Shown in pieces: positions 9,441-20,314 of a stretch of DNA of 64,000 nt. Location: assembly GCF_024679245.1 (NCBI RefSeq), contig NC_090176.1:25301046-25365045 (forward strand), given 5' to 3'. Position 1 is the first letter of the stretch. Each line of letters opens with the position of its first letter. Source of the stretch: Pseudorasbora parva (lineage: Eukaryota; Chordata; Actinopteri; Cypriniformes; Gobionidae). The position numbers were made by a program, and so were the translations under genes. The notes under the pieces were generated by a model, which did no database searches, was not told the origin of the DNA, and worked only from the letters and a program-made list of their open reading frames with translations.

Positions 9441-10837
9441 GAGTAAATACATGTGTTTATATATGTATGTGTGTGCATATGCTCAGTCATATACAATCAT
9501 ACACTATATGGTGGATGAAGAGAGAAAATTATTATTTTTAAATAAACACTTTAATATCATTATTTATTAACATTTAATCAATACTTGATCATCGTATACA
9601 ATTTAATCAAAAATGGGTTATTTTAACTATCTGTTTTTATTATATACTTGTTACCTATTTTTTCACCATTTCTTTGACATCTGTGAGCTGTTTCAGCTGT
9701 AGAGTGTTCCAGATTCCAGATAATTTTAAGGCTTGGAATGAAACATTAAGGGAACTTTCTAGGTTATAAAACTAAACCAAACTCCTTTGACCACACCAGG
9801 TCTCCTCCTTAAAGTATGTGTTATTGTCTGAGGGCATGTTTTCAACGATTTCTGTTTTGTTGGTCCAAACTAAAACTCTCCTTTTCTCTCGCCCTCTTTT
9901 TTTTTTTTTTTTTTTAGCCCTGCTTGCTTCAGCACACTTTCTGGGAGGAATTTCCGGCAGTGGATACTTCATCCAGCAATCGCCAAAGGGTTATCTGTTC
10001 TCATGGTCGGTGATGGTGTGACAGACACATCTTTCACGCTCTGATCTTCCCGAGGGGGAACCACTGAGGATTAGCTGGCAGATGATGCATCAGGGGGAGG
10101 AGGAAAGGCTGTGTTTATCTGCTGTCCCTGTGTCACAGAGAGCTTCTGAGGAGCATTCAGCTGCCAGCAGCATCAGCGGCCCTCAGCCGTCCAGCTGTTC
10201 ACCTCACTGCCACAGCTAAAGTGATGAGTCCCAGCCTTTCCTTTCAGGTAGAAACCGCCGTTTCCTCGGTCTAATTGCCCGGTAACCCAATTCCCCGGTC
10301 TGGGCTCAACAGTCTTCGAGTCTGTAATGGGTGGAAGTACAGTGTTGCATGAGAGGTCTCTGCAAAGCTGCTTTCCCTCGTTTCCCTGTGCAACTAAAAC
10401 TAATGAAGAGAAATAGCTGCCATTTTGGGTCCCTGTGCTCACTGCATGTCACTTAGAGGAGACATCTATTTATTCAATTATAAGACCGGTCTGACAAGGG
10501 TGGCTCAGCTGAGGTTTCTCCTTGTGTAAAGTATTATCAGTGTTTTAAAGCCTTTTACTGGTACAACTGAGTATTTTACCAATATAATATAATTTATCCA
10601 TGTACTGGAATGCACTCCAGAGGTTTGGCAGGTTAGCATGTCGACTGTGTGGTTTTTGTGGTGCCATCACCCAATCAGCATCATGATGTCATTTTATAAT
10701 GTGTCATATTGTACTGGACTGCTTTTAGGACAATGATTTTAATCAGATATTTCATTAATAGATATTTTTTTAACAGGTTTCACATGGGAAAATTTCCATC
10801 CATCCATCCCATCCATGATAATCGACTAATCTACTGT
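9441..10837. other. Single-copy-looking sequence
   Basis: 9990-10450 is GC-richer than its surroundings and lacks obvious repeat features, so it is a possible conserved non-coding segment. No exon with good splice sites was recognised. A T run lies at 9898-9915. Confidence 0.4.
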
Positions 10838-10841
10838 TTAA

Positions 10842-12275
10842 AGGGGGGGTGAAACACTCAGTTTCAGTCAGTGTCATGTCAATCTTGAGTACCTATAGAG
10901 TAGCATTGCATCCTGCATATCTCCGAAAAGTCTTTATTTTTTTTATAATTATATAAGAAAGATGCGCTGTTCCGAGTCTTTCCGAAAAAAGCCGAGCGGG
11001 TGGGGGCGTGTCATGTGAGCGGAGCTAAATAATGACGTGTGCAGCAGCGCGCTGCAGTGAGCAAAGTGAGTCGCTCTGTGAGGAAAGTGATTCGCTCATT
11101 GAGGAAAGTGATTCGCCCGCCGCGTGAGGAAAGTGATTCGCTCTGTGAGGAAAGTGATTCGCTCAGTGAGGAAAGTGATTCGCCCGCCGCGTGAGGAAAG
11201 TGAGTCGCTCTGTGAGGAAAGTGATTCGCTCTGTGAGGAAAGTGATTCGCTCTGTGAGGAAAGTGATTCGCTCAGTGAGGAAAGTGATTCGCCCGCCGCG
11301 TGAGGAAAGTGAGTCGCTCTGTGAGGAAAGTGATTCGCTCAGTGAGGAAAGTGATTCGCCCGCCGCGTGAGGAAAGTGAGTCGCTCTGTGAGGAAAGTGA
11401 TTCGCTCATTGAGGAAAGTGATTCGCCCGCCGCGTGAGGAAAGTGATTCGCTCTGTGAGGAAAGTGATTCGCTCAGTGAGGAAAGTGATTCGCCCGCCGC
11501 GTGAGGAAAGTGAGTCGCTCTGTGAGGAAAGTGATTCGCTCTGTGAGGAAAGTGATTCGCTCAGTGAGGAAAGTGATTCGCTCTGTGAGGAAAGTGATTC
11601 GCCCGCCGCGTGAGGAAAGTGATTCGCTCTGTGAGGAAAGTGATTCGCTCAGTGAGGAAAGTGATTCGCCCGCCGCGTGAGGAAAGTGAGTCGCTCTGTG
11701 AGGAAAGTGATTCGCTCAGTGAGGAAAGTGATTCGCTCAGTGAGGAAAGTGATTTGCCCGCCGCGTGAGGAAAGTGAGTCGCTCTGTGAGGAAAGTGATT
11801 CGCTCAGTGAGGAAAGTGATTCGCCTGCCGCGTGAGGAAAGTGAGTCGCTCTGTGAGGAAAGTGATTCGCCCGTCGCGTGAGGAAAGTGCTAATACAGAT
11901 CGACCGCCGGCCTATCAGTGGGTAAGTCAGTAGCTACTGGTTATATCACCTGTTTAGCAGCCTACGAGCCAGCGCTTTGATGGGCGTAGGCTGTTGCTTT
12001 CGCTCTCTCCCTCTCTCTCTCTCACGCGCTTCCGGTAGAATTGTCCGTAAGGCCCATACAAGGAAATTCCGCCCCCACTAACGTCAATGGGAACGCATGA
12101 TCTCAAAAAACTTGCCGAAACTTATGACTAACCGGAAGTAGTATTTTTGACAAAGAAATACTCCCATCAAACGTCCACCTTAACTTTTGAAACTTTGTCT
12201 ATGTTTAGTATGGGATTCCAAGTCTTTAACAGTGTAAAAAGATCAGTATGCATGAAACAGCATTTCACCCCCCCT
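10842..12275 (+). mobile_element. TTAA (Kolobok-like) element, copy A
   Basis: TTAA at 10838-10841 and 12276-12279. The TIR is agggggggtgaaac at the left and, reversed, aggggggggtgaaatgct at the right. Terminal sequence is shared with copy B (35310-36477, opposite orientation) and copy C (51914-54066). In place of the THAP and P2X7-like exons seen in B, this copy carries a minisatellite (11057-11889). The junctions gcagcagcgcgctg and gctaatacagat on either side of the array are still recognisable in B and C respectively. A TTAA target duplication is a hallmark of Kolobok and piggyBac. Confidence 0.85.
11057..11889 (+). repeat. 21/25-bp minisatellite with higher-order pattern
   Basis: The units are gtgaggaaagtgattcgctc plus one base (21 bp; ends ctct, ctca or rarely catt) and a 25-bp variant ending cgcccgccgc. 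They recur in blocks, most often two or three 21-bp units followed by one 25-bp unit, so the array has a higher-order period of about 67-88 bp. The first unit of a block often has gagtcgc in place of gattcgc. About 37 units are present. The 21-bp units stay in frame but the 25-bp variant shifts it, so the array does not encode a long protein. Confidence 0.95.
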
Positions 12276-12371
12276 TTAATAATCATCGATTATTGCCATT
12301 GCCATTAACAACTAATCAGCAAGTTTTGAACGATTATTCAATTAGTTAAAACATTGAGGTGTACATATTCG

Positions 12372-12742
12372 GCCCCACTTTATACTAGGTGGCCTTAAGT
12401 ACTATGTCCTTACATCAAAAAATAAGTACAATATACTTACTGTGTTCAAATTGTATTGCAAAACACTTTTACGGATATTGAGGTGGGATACGGGTAGAGT
12501 TATGGACAGGTGTGGTGATATATGGGTCAGTTTAAGGGTATGGTTAGGTGTAAGCAAAGTGCCAACTGTGTAATTAAAAATGTAACTACAGAAATGTATT
12601 ACAGACATAATTGCATGCAGGTATTTTTAAAATGTAAGCATAATGTAAAAACATGTATGTACACAATAAATGCATTGTATCAAATTATTAATTAAAATGA
12701 TAGTACATATTAGTTAAGGCCACCTAATATAAAGTGGGTCCA
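12372..12742. mobile_element. MITE with ~28-bp terminal inverted repeats
   Basis: The left end ggccccactttatactaggt and the right end (reversed) ggacccactttatattaggt form an imperfect TIR that continues through ggccttaa. The interior is AT-rich and non-coding. Flanking duplication is unclear. Confidence 0.8.
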
Positions 12743-12836
12743 TTCTACCTATAATATAAAAAAGAAAATCACTTTAGCCTTTTGAAATGGATGTTTTAAT
12801 GAACTTTGAACCAACTAAACCGTTCATTCTCTTTAA

Positions 12837-13322
12837 AGGACAACTCCGGTGAGAAATGACCCAAGGGGTAATTAACAGATGGTTACCGAGTATATCGTTC
12901 TCTGGGATGCATTTTCATGAAAATTGAATGTAAAGAGTTTTATCTCTAAAAACAGATTAGCTTATAACGCTTGTCTATGGGGCACATGGTAGTGAAATTA
13001 AATCTCTAGTTAATACCACTTAAAATAACCTCACACCAACGCACACATGAGAGTCCCTACATGCAAATCGAAGCATTGAGAACTTAGTACGCGTACAAAC
13101 AGTTTAATAAGAAGATACTTTATAAACACAGTACATTACACGTTTACGGTCAGGTGCCATCTTGGAAAACATCTTACTTGCCCTGTGCCCCATAGACAAG
13201 CGTTATAAGCTAATCTGTTTTTAGAGATAAAACTCTCATGATCGTTCTGATTTTCATGATCAGAACGATCTACTAACCATCTGTTAATTACCCCTAGAGT
13301 CATTTCTCACCAGAGTTGTCCT
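12837..13322. mobile_element. TTAA MITE with ~145-bp terminal inverted repeats
   Basis: TTAA at 12833-12836 and 13323-13326. The left arm (12837-12985) and right arm (about 13178-13322) are inverted copies beginning aggacaactc, sharing blocks such as gtaattaacagatggtta and cttataacgcttgtctatgg. The right arm also contains its own short palindrome (gatcgttctgat...atcagaacgatc, 13240-13271). No coding region. Confidence 0.9.
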
Positions 13323-13811
13323 TTAAGTTTTGAGAATTCTGTCCAAATCAAATCACACACAAATGCTTTCTACACATTGTTTAAATATTCTGTTCCCTTC
13401 CAGTTGAAAAATAAAAAAATAAATAATCAGCTGCAATTCCTCTGATGAAAAAAGTGCTGCTTCAGGACACAAAGAACAATTATTACAAGTATACAAATTA
13501 CAATCTTTTTTTACATTACAACTGAGCTGACAGATTCTCATTCACCTTTTAATTAACAGTATGAAACCACAACTGACATGAATGATCCTATCTCCTTTTG
13601 TAAGTTGTCATGCATATGGAACAAAATACAGACAAGTGATAAGACTATAATACCTAATAGTGTTAGGTTATAAGGACTCCTAAACTCGATCAAGCTTTAT
13701 TCTATCCAAAATAAACCACATTACTCTAATTATTATTTATACTTTAATCATTATTGTTAATATTATTACTATTTTTAGTAGTATTGCCTTCTCCAATAAA
13801 GAGATTTTCCA
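13323..13811. other. AT-rich sequence, probably hAT remnant or flank
   Basis: Nothing specific is recognised. It lies downstream of the BED finger on the minus strand and could hold decayed hAT sequence. Confidence 0.35.
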
Positions 13812-14039
13812 CTAATTAGTTAGCTTCAGCTGGAGAACTCTCCTCTCACCAGCTCCTCTTGTGCTGGGATGTTTCATCTTTAAATGCTGCAACATGCACG
13901 TCATTCTCCCATTAAAAGCATGTTGCCCTTTGCATGTATTGCACACGACAACATTCTTGGTTCGAAGTTTTGTGAAACTTTCCCACACTTTGCCAGATAT
14001 GCGCTGTTTTCTTCTACCGCAATAGCATTTAAGCTGCAC
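13812..14039 (-). pseudogene. BED zinc-finger N-terminus of a hAT transposase
   Basis: The minus-strand frame of 75 codons contains SGKVWESFTKL, then VVCNTCK (C-x2-C), then LQHLKMKHPS (H-x4-H): the order and spacing of a BED finger, the DNA-binding domain of many hAT transposases. The frame stops at 13812 with no catalytic domain. The nearby terminus tagggctgaaacgatta (minus strand, from 15019) fits the 5' end of the same element, now separated by the insert at 14143-14960. Confidence 0.8.
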
Positions 14040-14142
14040 TCTAGCGCCACAGCCCCATAGCGGTCAAATCGCGATATTGCAGGCCCTTACATTAGGTCAC
14101 GTGAGATCAAACGACTACTCGACAACAGATATTTGTTGACAA

Positions 14143-14960
14143 CAGTGGCGTAACTTTGTTTTAAAAAGTGGGTGGGACATAAATTGCGTGTCATATGCAC
14201 GTGAAAAACTGCGTACTAAATGCACGCCAAAGCTCATTTTGACGTATGAGGGGCGCTCATACGTCAAAATGAGCTTTGGCGTGCATATGGTAGGCAGTTT
14301 TTCGCGTGCATATGATATGCACTATATGGCGTATTAAGGGGGGTTGCATTGCTGATGACAATGTTATATCAGATGTACAATAACAACTGCAGAAATTTTT
14401 TTATTTTTTGGAAAGCAATTAAATAGTTAATTTATTGATATAGATTTAATCTAATCTAATCGTTTAATTATTGCATCTAAACACAATATAGCGTTGTGCC
14501 AAGAATTTTCACGTGAATAAAGGCATATAGATTTGCGCACTTTGCTTATAATCCCTGGTCTAGTCTGTTAAACTTGTTAGAAGTTCTCGTTTCTAATCTG
14601 CCCTCGTAGCCTATTTTTTCTCTCATCAAACCCGAATATCATCAGTAGGCTACATCAAGAGCAGGGACAGTTTTTGTGCATTTTGTTTCGTGATCTGACT
14701 GGAAAAAATGGAAAGTCTCTGCAACGGCGTTAAGCGTTAGATTAAAGCGCTCGTCTGTGTGAAGACTGCATGAGCCGCGAGAGAAACCTGCACCACTGAT
14801 AACAGCGGCAACGAGATCGCCTCTTATATAACAAACGAACAAAATTATAGTGCCTACTCTTCTAGTTAACCAGAGATTTTTTGTTTGTATTAGTTAGGTT
14901 CATCCGTGAAGCAAGATGTTTTAAAAAATGTAGTGGGGACACACGTAAATTATGCCTATG
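14143..14960 (+). mobile_element. 818-bp non-autonomous hAT inserted in another hAT
   Basis: Exact 8-bp duplications gttgacaa lie at 14135-14142 and 14961-14968. The left end cagtggcgtaac and the reversed right end cataggcataat agree at 8 of 12 positions. Inside are a ~120-bp palindrome (14192-14314) and a stretch homologous to 55308-55850, including a tRNA-like part. No transposase. Confidence 0.8.
14192..14314. repeat. Large palindrome with ~58-bp arms
   Basis: Arms 14192-14250 and about 14255-14314 are near-perfect inverted copies (shared core gccaaagctcattttgacgt), with about 4 bp between them. It is absent from the related repeat at 55308, so it was either added to this copy or lost from the other. 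It could extrude as a cruciform or fold as a pre-miRNA-like RNA. Confidence 0.9.
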
Positions 14961-15019
14961 GTTGACAATATTTGCTGACAGATATTTGTTGACAATGTCG
15001 ACTAATCGTTTCAGCCCTA

Positions 15020-15115
15020 CCATCCATCCAATCACATTCATCCGTCCCTCCGTCCATCCATCCCATCCCATCCTATCCCAACATCATGCCATCCCATCCC
15101 ATCACCTGCTAGCTG
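15020..15115. repeat. CATCC-rich simple repeat
   Basis: Degenerate catccatc and catcccatcc words, directly abutting the hAT terminus. Confidence 0.8.
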
Positions 15116-16364
15116 CAAAATATTTTTGTTAACAAAGCTATTCGCAGTCATGATTAAATTGTTGGTTAAATTGGTTAAAGAGATAAAATATGGCTAGACA
15201 TTCGGTTGGTCATGTGATCTCAACATGGCCATACCCATTGGGTCACTTTTATTGGGGCTACACAGCTACAACTTCATCTCATGTGCCTGTACATGAATGT
15301 ACTTTTTTTTTTAAAGTACTGAAAGTAAAACTTTTTAATGAGGGAAAAGATACTGAGTTTACCTTTAAAATATTAGTGTCAAGAAGACTTCTTATTTCTC
15401 GCTTTCTTTTATGACGCCAGCTTGCTAATACAGTGCAGGCAGAGGCTTATTATCAAGTCGTGTGCTTCCGAGGTTTTATGGACAAATAAGGAAGCAGAAA
15501 TGACAGGTGGCGTACAAAGGTTTGCTCGGCTTGTCGAACACAAGCCAATTGGATGCATTACTGTATGGAAATTGAAGCAAGGGGAAGGCGTCTGTGGTAC
15601 AGTAAACAGGATTAGGAGCTTTTGTTTCCTTTGCTGTCAGAGCCGGTGGTGTCCTGCATAGAGAGATCTAATGGAACGAGTCTGGCTGAGACTGCAATAG
15701 ACCTGTTACAGACAGTGCTTTAGTATCTGCTGTGGGAGTTGTAATCAAACGATAATTACCGCGCCCACCTGTTTACAGACAGCTCAGCTCAGATGCCCTG
15801 TCCCATGTGAAGATTTTGGGAGGATAAGACGTTCTACATTACAAATAGACCATGCTATTTAAATTTTTTTAGACAGAGTGTTTCAAACATCATTTCGAAT
15901 TAGAGTTGGAATTTGGATTTTTAAGTATTTTTAATGTTCTTTGGGATAGGGCAGAAAAATAGCTCTTAGGTTGGGTGGACATGGTTGCTCATGCTTTAGA
16001 CATTTTTTACATATTCCTGTGTGGGTCTTATGTTTTTGTCCACTTATGTTTTTGTCCACAATTATTAATTTATTCAAAAATGCATAACAAACACACTTAT
16101 TAATTTCAGTGATTTGAATGCAGGACCTGGTTCACCATGTGCAACATTTTCCTGATCCTTGTTGAACAACATACCAATCCTGGAACAACATTCCAATCAA
16201 CCAATCAGTTTTGAGGGACATAAAGTTTACAGTCAGCTGCAAAAATAACCCTGTCCACATTTTTTTGTGATAATTTACCGTGAATATCTTCTAGTAAATC
16301 TGGACCTTTTTTAACACTAAATAAGGGGTCTTCTATAATATTGATATAAATATAGAATATAATA
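15116..16364. other. Single-copy-looking sequence
   Basis: 15420-15860 is more complex in composition and a possible conserved non-coding segment. The open frames at 15190 and 15422 show no domains. 16090-16210 resembles dispersed repeat sequence but could not be assigned. Confidence 0.4.
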
Positions 16365-16914
<550 letters not shown>

Positions 16915-17048
16915 GTTTTCCCCCTAAACATTTTTAATATGTAAAAAAAACACCAAAAAAATATGTATTTAAACTGCTTAATATTAAAGGAAAGGCGAAA
17001 AACAAAACAAAACAAAACAAAAACATAAAATAAGAGCGGGGTGGGCAC

Positions 17049-17796
17049 CAGTGATGCTCGGGTTGATCCAAAATGAGTGGGTGCCTGCAGTCACCCGTGG
17101 TTACGAGTCATCCAAAAAAAAAAAAAAAAAAATGATATCCAGGTCGCGGTCGGTAGTGTCGTTTGAAACAACGATGCCAATTAAACCTTTGTAATTTATA
17201 TAATACTAGACACAATTTACTATAAAATCCATTGGCAAGGAGGATCCTCTGCGTTCCAGCATAAGTGCAGCCAGTGAGCACACATTCAGCTCCGCAGGTC
17301 ATGTCATAAAGGCGAGAAGAAACCGTCTCAACCCAGGGACGGTTGATTTAATATTTCTACACAGCGTGAGGAAAGCTATAAATAAGTGGGCTAATCTTCT
17401 GTTTTAGGCCACTAACGGCATCTTATAGCCCTTTTAACACCTTTCCTGTCATGGGACAAAATGGCCGATTGGCAATTTCCCAAAATGTTGAACTGAGAAA
17501 TGCCATTGTACCAGTTTACAAGGCTACTTTTAAACGCATAGCTCAGTAATGTCAGTTTTATGTATTTTCTGAGAGGGGGCGGGAGTTTTGTTGGGAAGGT
17601 CATGGGAGAGACGCACACTTCGATTAGACTGGATAAACACATGCAGCATCTTAAGTAAATGAAACGAAATAAAATAATAAATTGACGCTACGATGAGCAT
17701 TTACTACTTTTAAAAAATGTGGTTCGAGTTGCGGGCGGGTTAGTTGAAAATGACGGTCGGGTACTGTTTGTCTGTACATTGACCCGCGCATCACTG
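17049..17796 (+). mobile_element. 748-bp hAT remnant
   Basis: The left end cagtgatgctcgggttga and the reversed right end cagtgatgcgcgggtcaa form a TIR of about 18 bp. Flanking octamers gtgggcac (17041-17048) and gtcgggac (17797-17804) agree at 6 of 8, a decayed target duplication. An A run lies at 17115-17132. Confidence 0.8.
17247..17390 (+). pseudogene. hAT dimerisation (hATC) domain fragment
   Basis: The plus-strand frame reads SAASEHTFSSAG, then RRNRLNPGTVDLIFL, matching the S-E-x-x-F-S-x-A-G and R-x-x-L-x-P-x-x-V-D-x-L-x-F-L pattern of the C-terminal hAT dimerisation domain. A frameshift at about 17262 separates the preceding ILCVPA. The rest of the transposase is gone. Confidence 0.75.
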
Positions 17797-19199
17797 GTCG
17801 GGACCACTGACCAAATGAGGTTGTTAAACACAAAAACTATAGCACATGTAGATGTTACACCATATCACTCGGCAAGAATGGTGAAAAGCCTTCTGTTTGA
17901 TGTTGATGTGGAATTCACTGCCTCAGCTAAAACTGATAAATGAATTCCCTTGTGCTTCTTTGAAGTTATATTTGAGCGCATGACTTTTCACACAAATCTG
18001 ATATGTAACCCACCCAAACTGGAAAAAGGTAGCTTTTATCCAATTCAGCCAGGCCCCTGCATAGTGGTTACTAAGAGAGAACTGCATGACCTGCACGCCT
18101 ATGAAATTTGAACCAGTGCATATTTAAATTGAATGGTTTGTTACTTAGATATGGCAGTATAAATGAAAATCTGAAGGAGAGTCAATGGCTCCGCCTGAAA
18201 GAGCTAACGCGTGTGCTAGTTGAGAAAATCGCGACTGAAGTGTTATGAATCCTGAAGCGCAGAAGCGTTCTCAGGTTCTTAAGACTGCACACTGTGTTCC
18301 AGTCTGAGCCCACAAGCTTTGTTTGACCTAGTTATTCTAAAAAGCAGCGCAGGACTTTGACGCATTTGATTTCCAGGATGGCTGTTGCTGGTACGGCGGG
18401 TGACAGGCACATGCAGAAACGTGTCAGTATTCACATCCTCCCTACGGCTGACAGGTCACGGGGAAAAGGCCAAGTCCATCACGCCGAGTTTTTCACTCTC
18501 AGTCTGGATGTTTGCTAGGCTCTACGTAACCTTTTGTAAATCTTCACTGTAAATATTGAAGTTTTATAATATTTGTGTGTTGTATTTGACAGCATGCAGG
18601 ATTGTGGTGTGCATTACCACACCATATTTATAGGCCTGTCTGTGTGTGTACAGTCTGTGTGCATAAGACATGTCTGTAAACTGTCCATCATATGTCTATG
18701 GATTAGTATAGAGGTTGGTCATTTGACTATAGGTTGAGAACGTATTAATTGCTTCAGTGTTCTGTTATTTAAAACTGCAGTGTTTAGCTGAAGAACAGCT
18801 GTTCTATTTAAAATTAGTTAAGAAATGTAGATGAATTCGAGAGACCGATGTTGTGTCTCGATTCTGAAGGAAAGCTGACACACAGTACAGGTCAACACCA
18901 CTCATTTATTCACTTGGAATAGAAACGTTAAACTGAAATATGTTATCAAAAATTGAATGAGCCATGCTCCAAAGTCCCAAGCAACCAGCTCTAGCATTTT
19001 CAAGAGGATATCTGTGTATACCCTATTGAAAATATCTAATTCTATCAAGACATTTACTTGTGGCAGCAGTAAAAGGATAAGAGATCTTCTTTCACTCCGT
19101 CAAGGCCTCTCACCATATTCCTCTCAAATCAGATTTTCCTGCAACACTGCTGAAGCAATGAAATAAAAATCTAATTTCCCCAAATGAAATCAACCAAAA
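17797..19199. other. Mostly unassigned sequence
   Basis: 18180-18500 is CpG-richer and may be old repeat sequence. Nothing else is recognised. Confidence 0.4.
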
Positions 19200-20060
19200 A
19201 CCAATTGGGAGCTGCAGGCTTTCCCTGAGAAATCACATCAGAATAATTCCACATTCCAAACACATATTTTAGTCTGATAGCAATTCATCCATCAACACAC
19301 CGATTCTGTCTAGCCGCCTCGAACAGATCGTCCGCAGGTAATGCATTGTATGCCGTCTCCATAAGAGGAAAATCAATCAAAATTTTAATTCAGATAATAC
19401 TGTAATACAGTGGTCTATGCAGAGCTGTGTCCCATATATGAAACAATGATGCTATAAAATATAGAGATTCCCATTTCTTGCCGCGGGACTGGTGTGAATG
19501 AATAACCTTGGTTTGTGCTGCCGAGCTGTTTAAATGAGTTACTTTCCCATTTCGGTTGTCAATGGAGAAGTTTATTACATGTGAGAGGCATAACGTGGAT
19601 CCGGCCCATTGAATATTTGCCATTTAAATGGTGTGCAGATTTCCATCTGTCAGCGCGTGACAAAACAGACCGTGCGTGCAGACGGTAAAAGACGTTTATA
19701 GTTCAAGATCAGCTGCTTTAAAATGTGAATAGTACAACTACAATAGTGTACAACTGCTATCTCTGAATGTTTGCAAAAAAGTTTATTGTAAATCAGATAG
19801 CATTAAAATTCCCTCTCATGTATACACAGGCTTGGAGAATCAGTGATTCCAGAACTAATCCTTCACCCAAAGGACATAAATTAGCGGCAGGGGACAGAAT
19901 TAAATGAGTAGCAATGAAAAGGTGTTAATATCCTCAATTACTTCAGGGCTGAAGGACCCAATGCTCTGCCTGTGTTTACCGGTAGTTGCCGCATCAGTGC
20001 ATGCAGCTTTAAAACCAAATGACTAATGTAATAATTCCCAAGAGTTGTTTGTCATGCTTG
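19200..20060. promoter_or_regulatory. Candidate conserved non-coding element block
   Basis: There is no transposon signature, little simple repeat, and a balanced composition with homeodomain-like TTAAT and ATTTA words and a dense tract at 19480-19640. This is typical of vertebrate conserved non-coding elements, but conservation cannot be judged from one sequence. Inference only. Confidence 0.3.
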
Positions 20061-20137
20061 CTTGGTGTATTCGCTCCCCAACAGGTAAGAAAGCATAATC
20101 ACCATTGTTGCTTTGTTTTGTTTTTTTGCTTTTGCAG

Positions 20138-20314
20138 GACTAAAAGTGGACAGGACGTCAATGGGCTGGACTATGATTCTAAAAGATGACTCTGGTGTAA
20201 CGGGCTGGATATGGCGTGTTGGGAACTACCTGCTGCTCTCTATGTCTCTCATTGGAATGCAAGTGAGGTCGGACCTGGAATTTCCGAAGGACAGGCACTA
20301 TACATGGAAAACGG
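20138..20314 (+). other. Candidate internal exon
   Basis: A pyrimidine-rich tract (tgttttgtttttttgctttt) and tgcag at 20133-20137 precede a 177-bp segment that ends at a strong donor (ggtaagcg, from 20315). In one frame it is open throughout (GLKVDRTSMGWTMILKDDSG...HYTWKTG) and stays open past the donor. A second frame is open except for one stop. I recognise no protein family. It could be a coding exon, an untranslated or lncRNA exon, or chance. It lies in the quietest, least repetitive part of the window, which favours a host feature. Confidence 0.35.

Larger units (their letters stand above)
14040..15019 (-). mobile_element. 5' end of BED-type hAT element, interrupted
   Basis: The TIR-like tagggctgaaacgatta reads leftwards from 15019, followed by subterminal ttgtc and attt words. 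The same subterminal words recur at 14105-14142 on the other side of the insert. The element's far end was not found. Confidence 0.65.

Noticed and set aside
11057..11889. Possible CRISPR-like array
   Set aside because: Units are contiguous with no unique spacers and the context is eukaryotic; it is a minisatellite.
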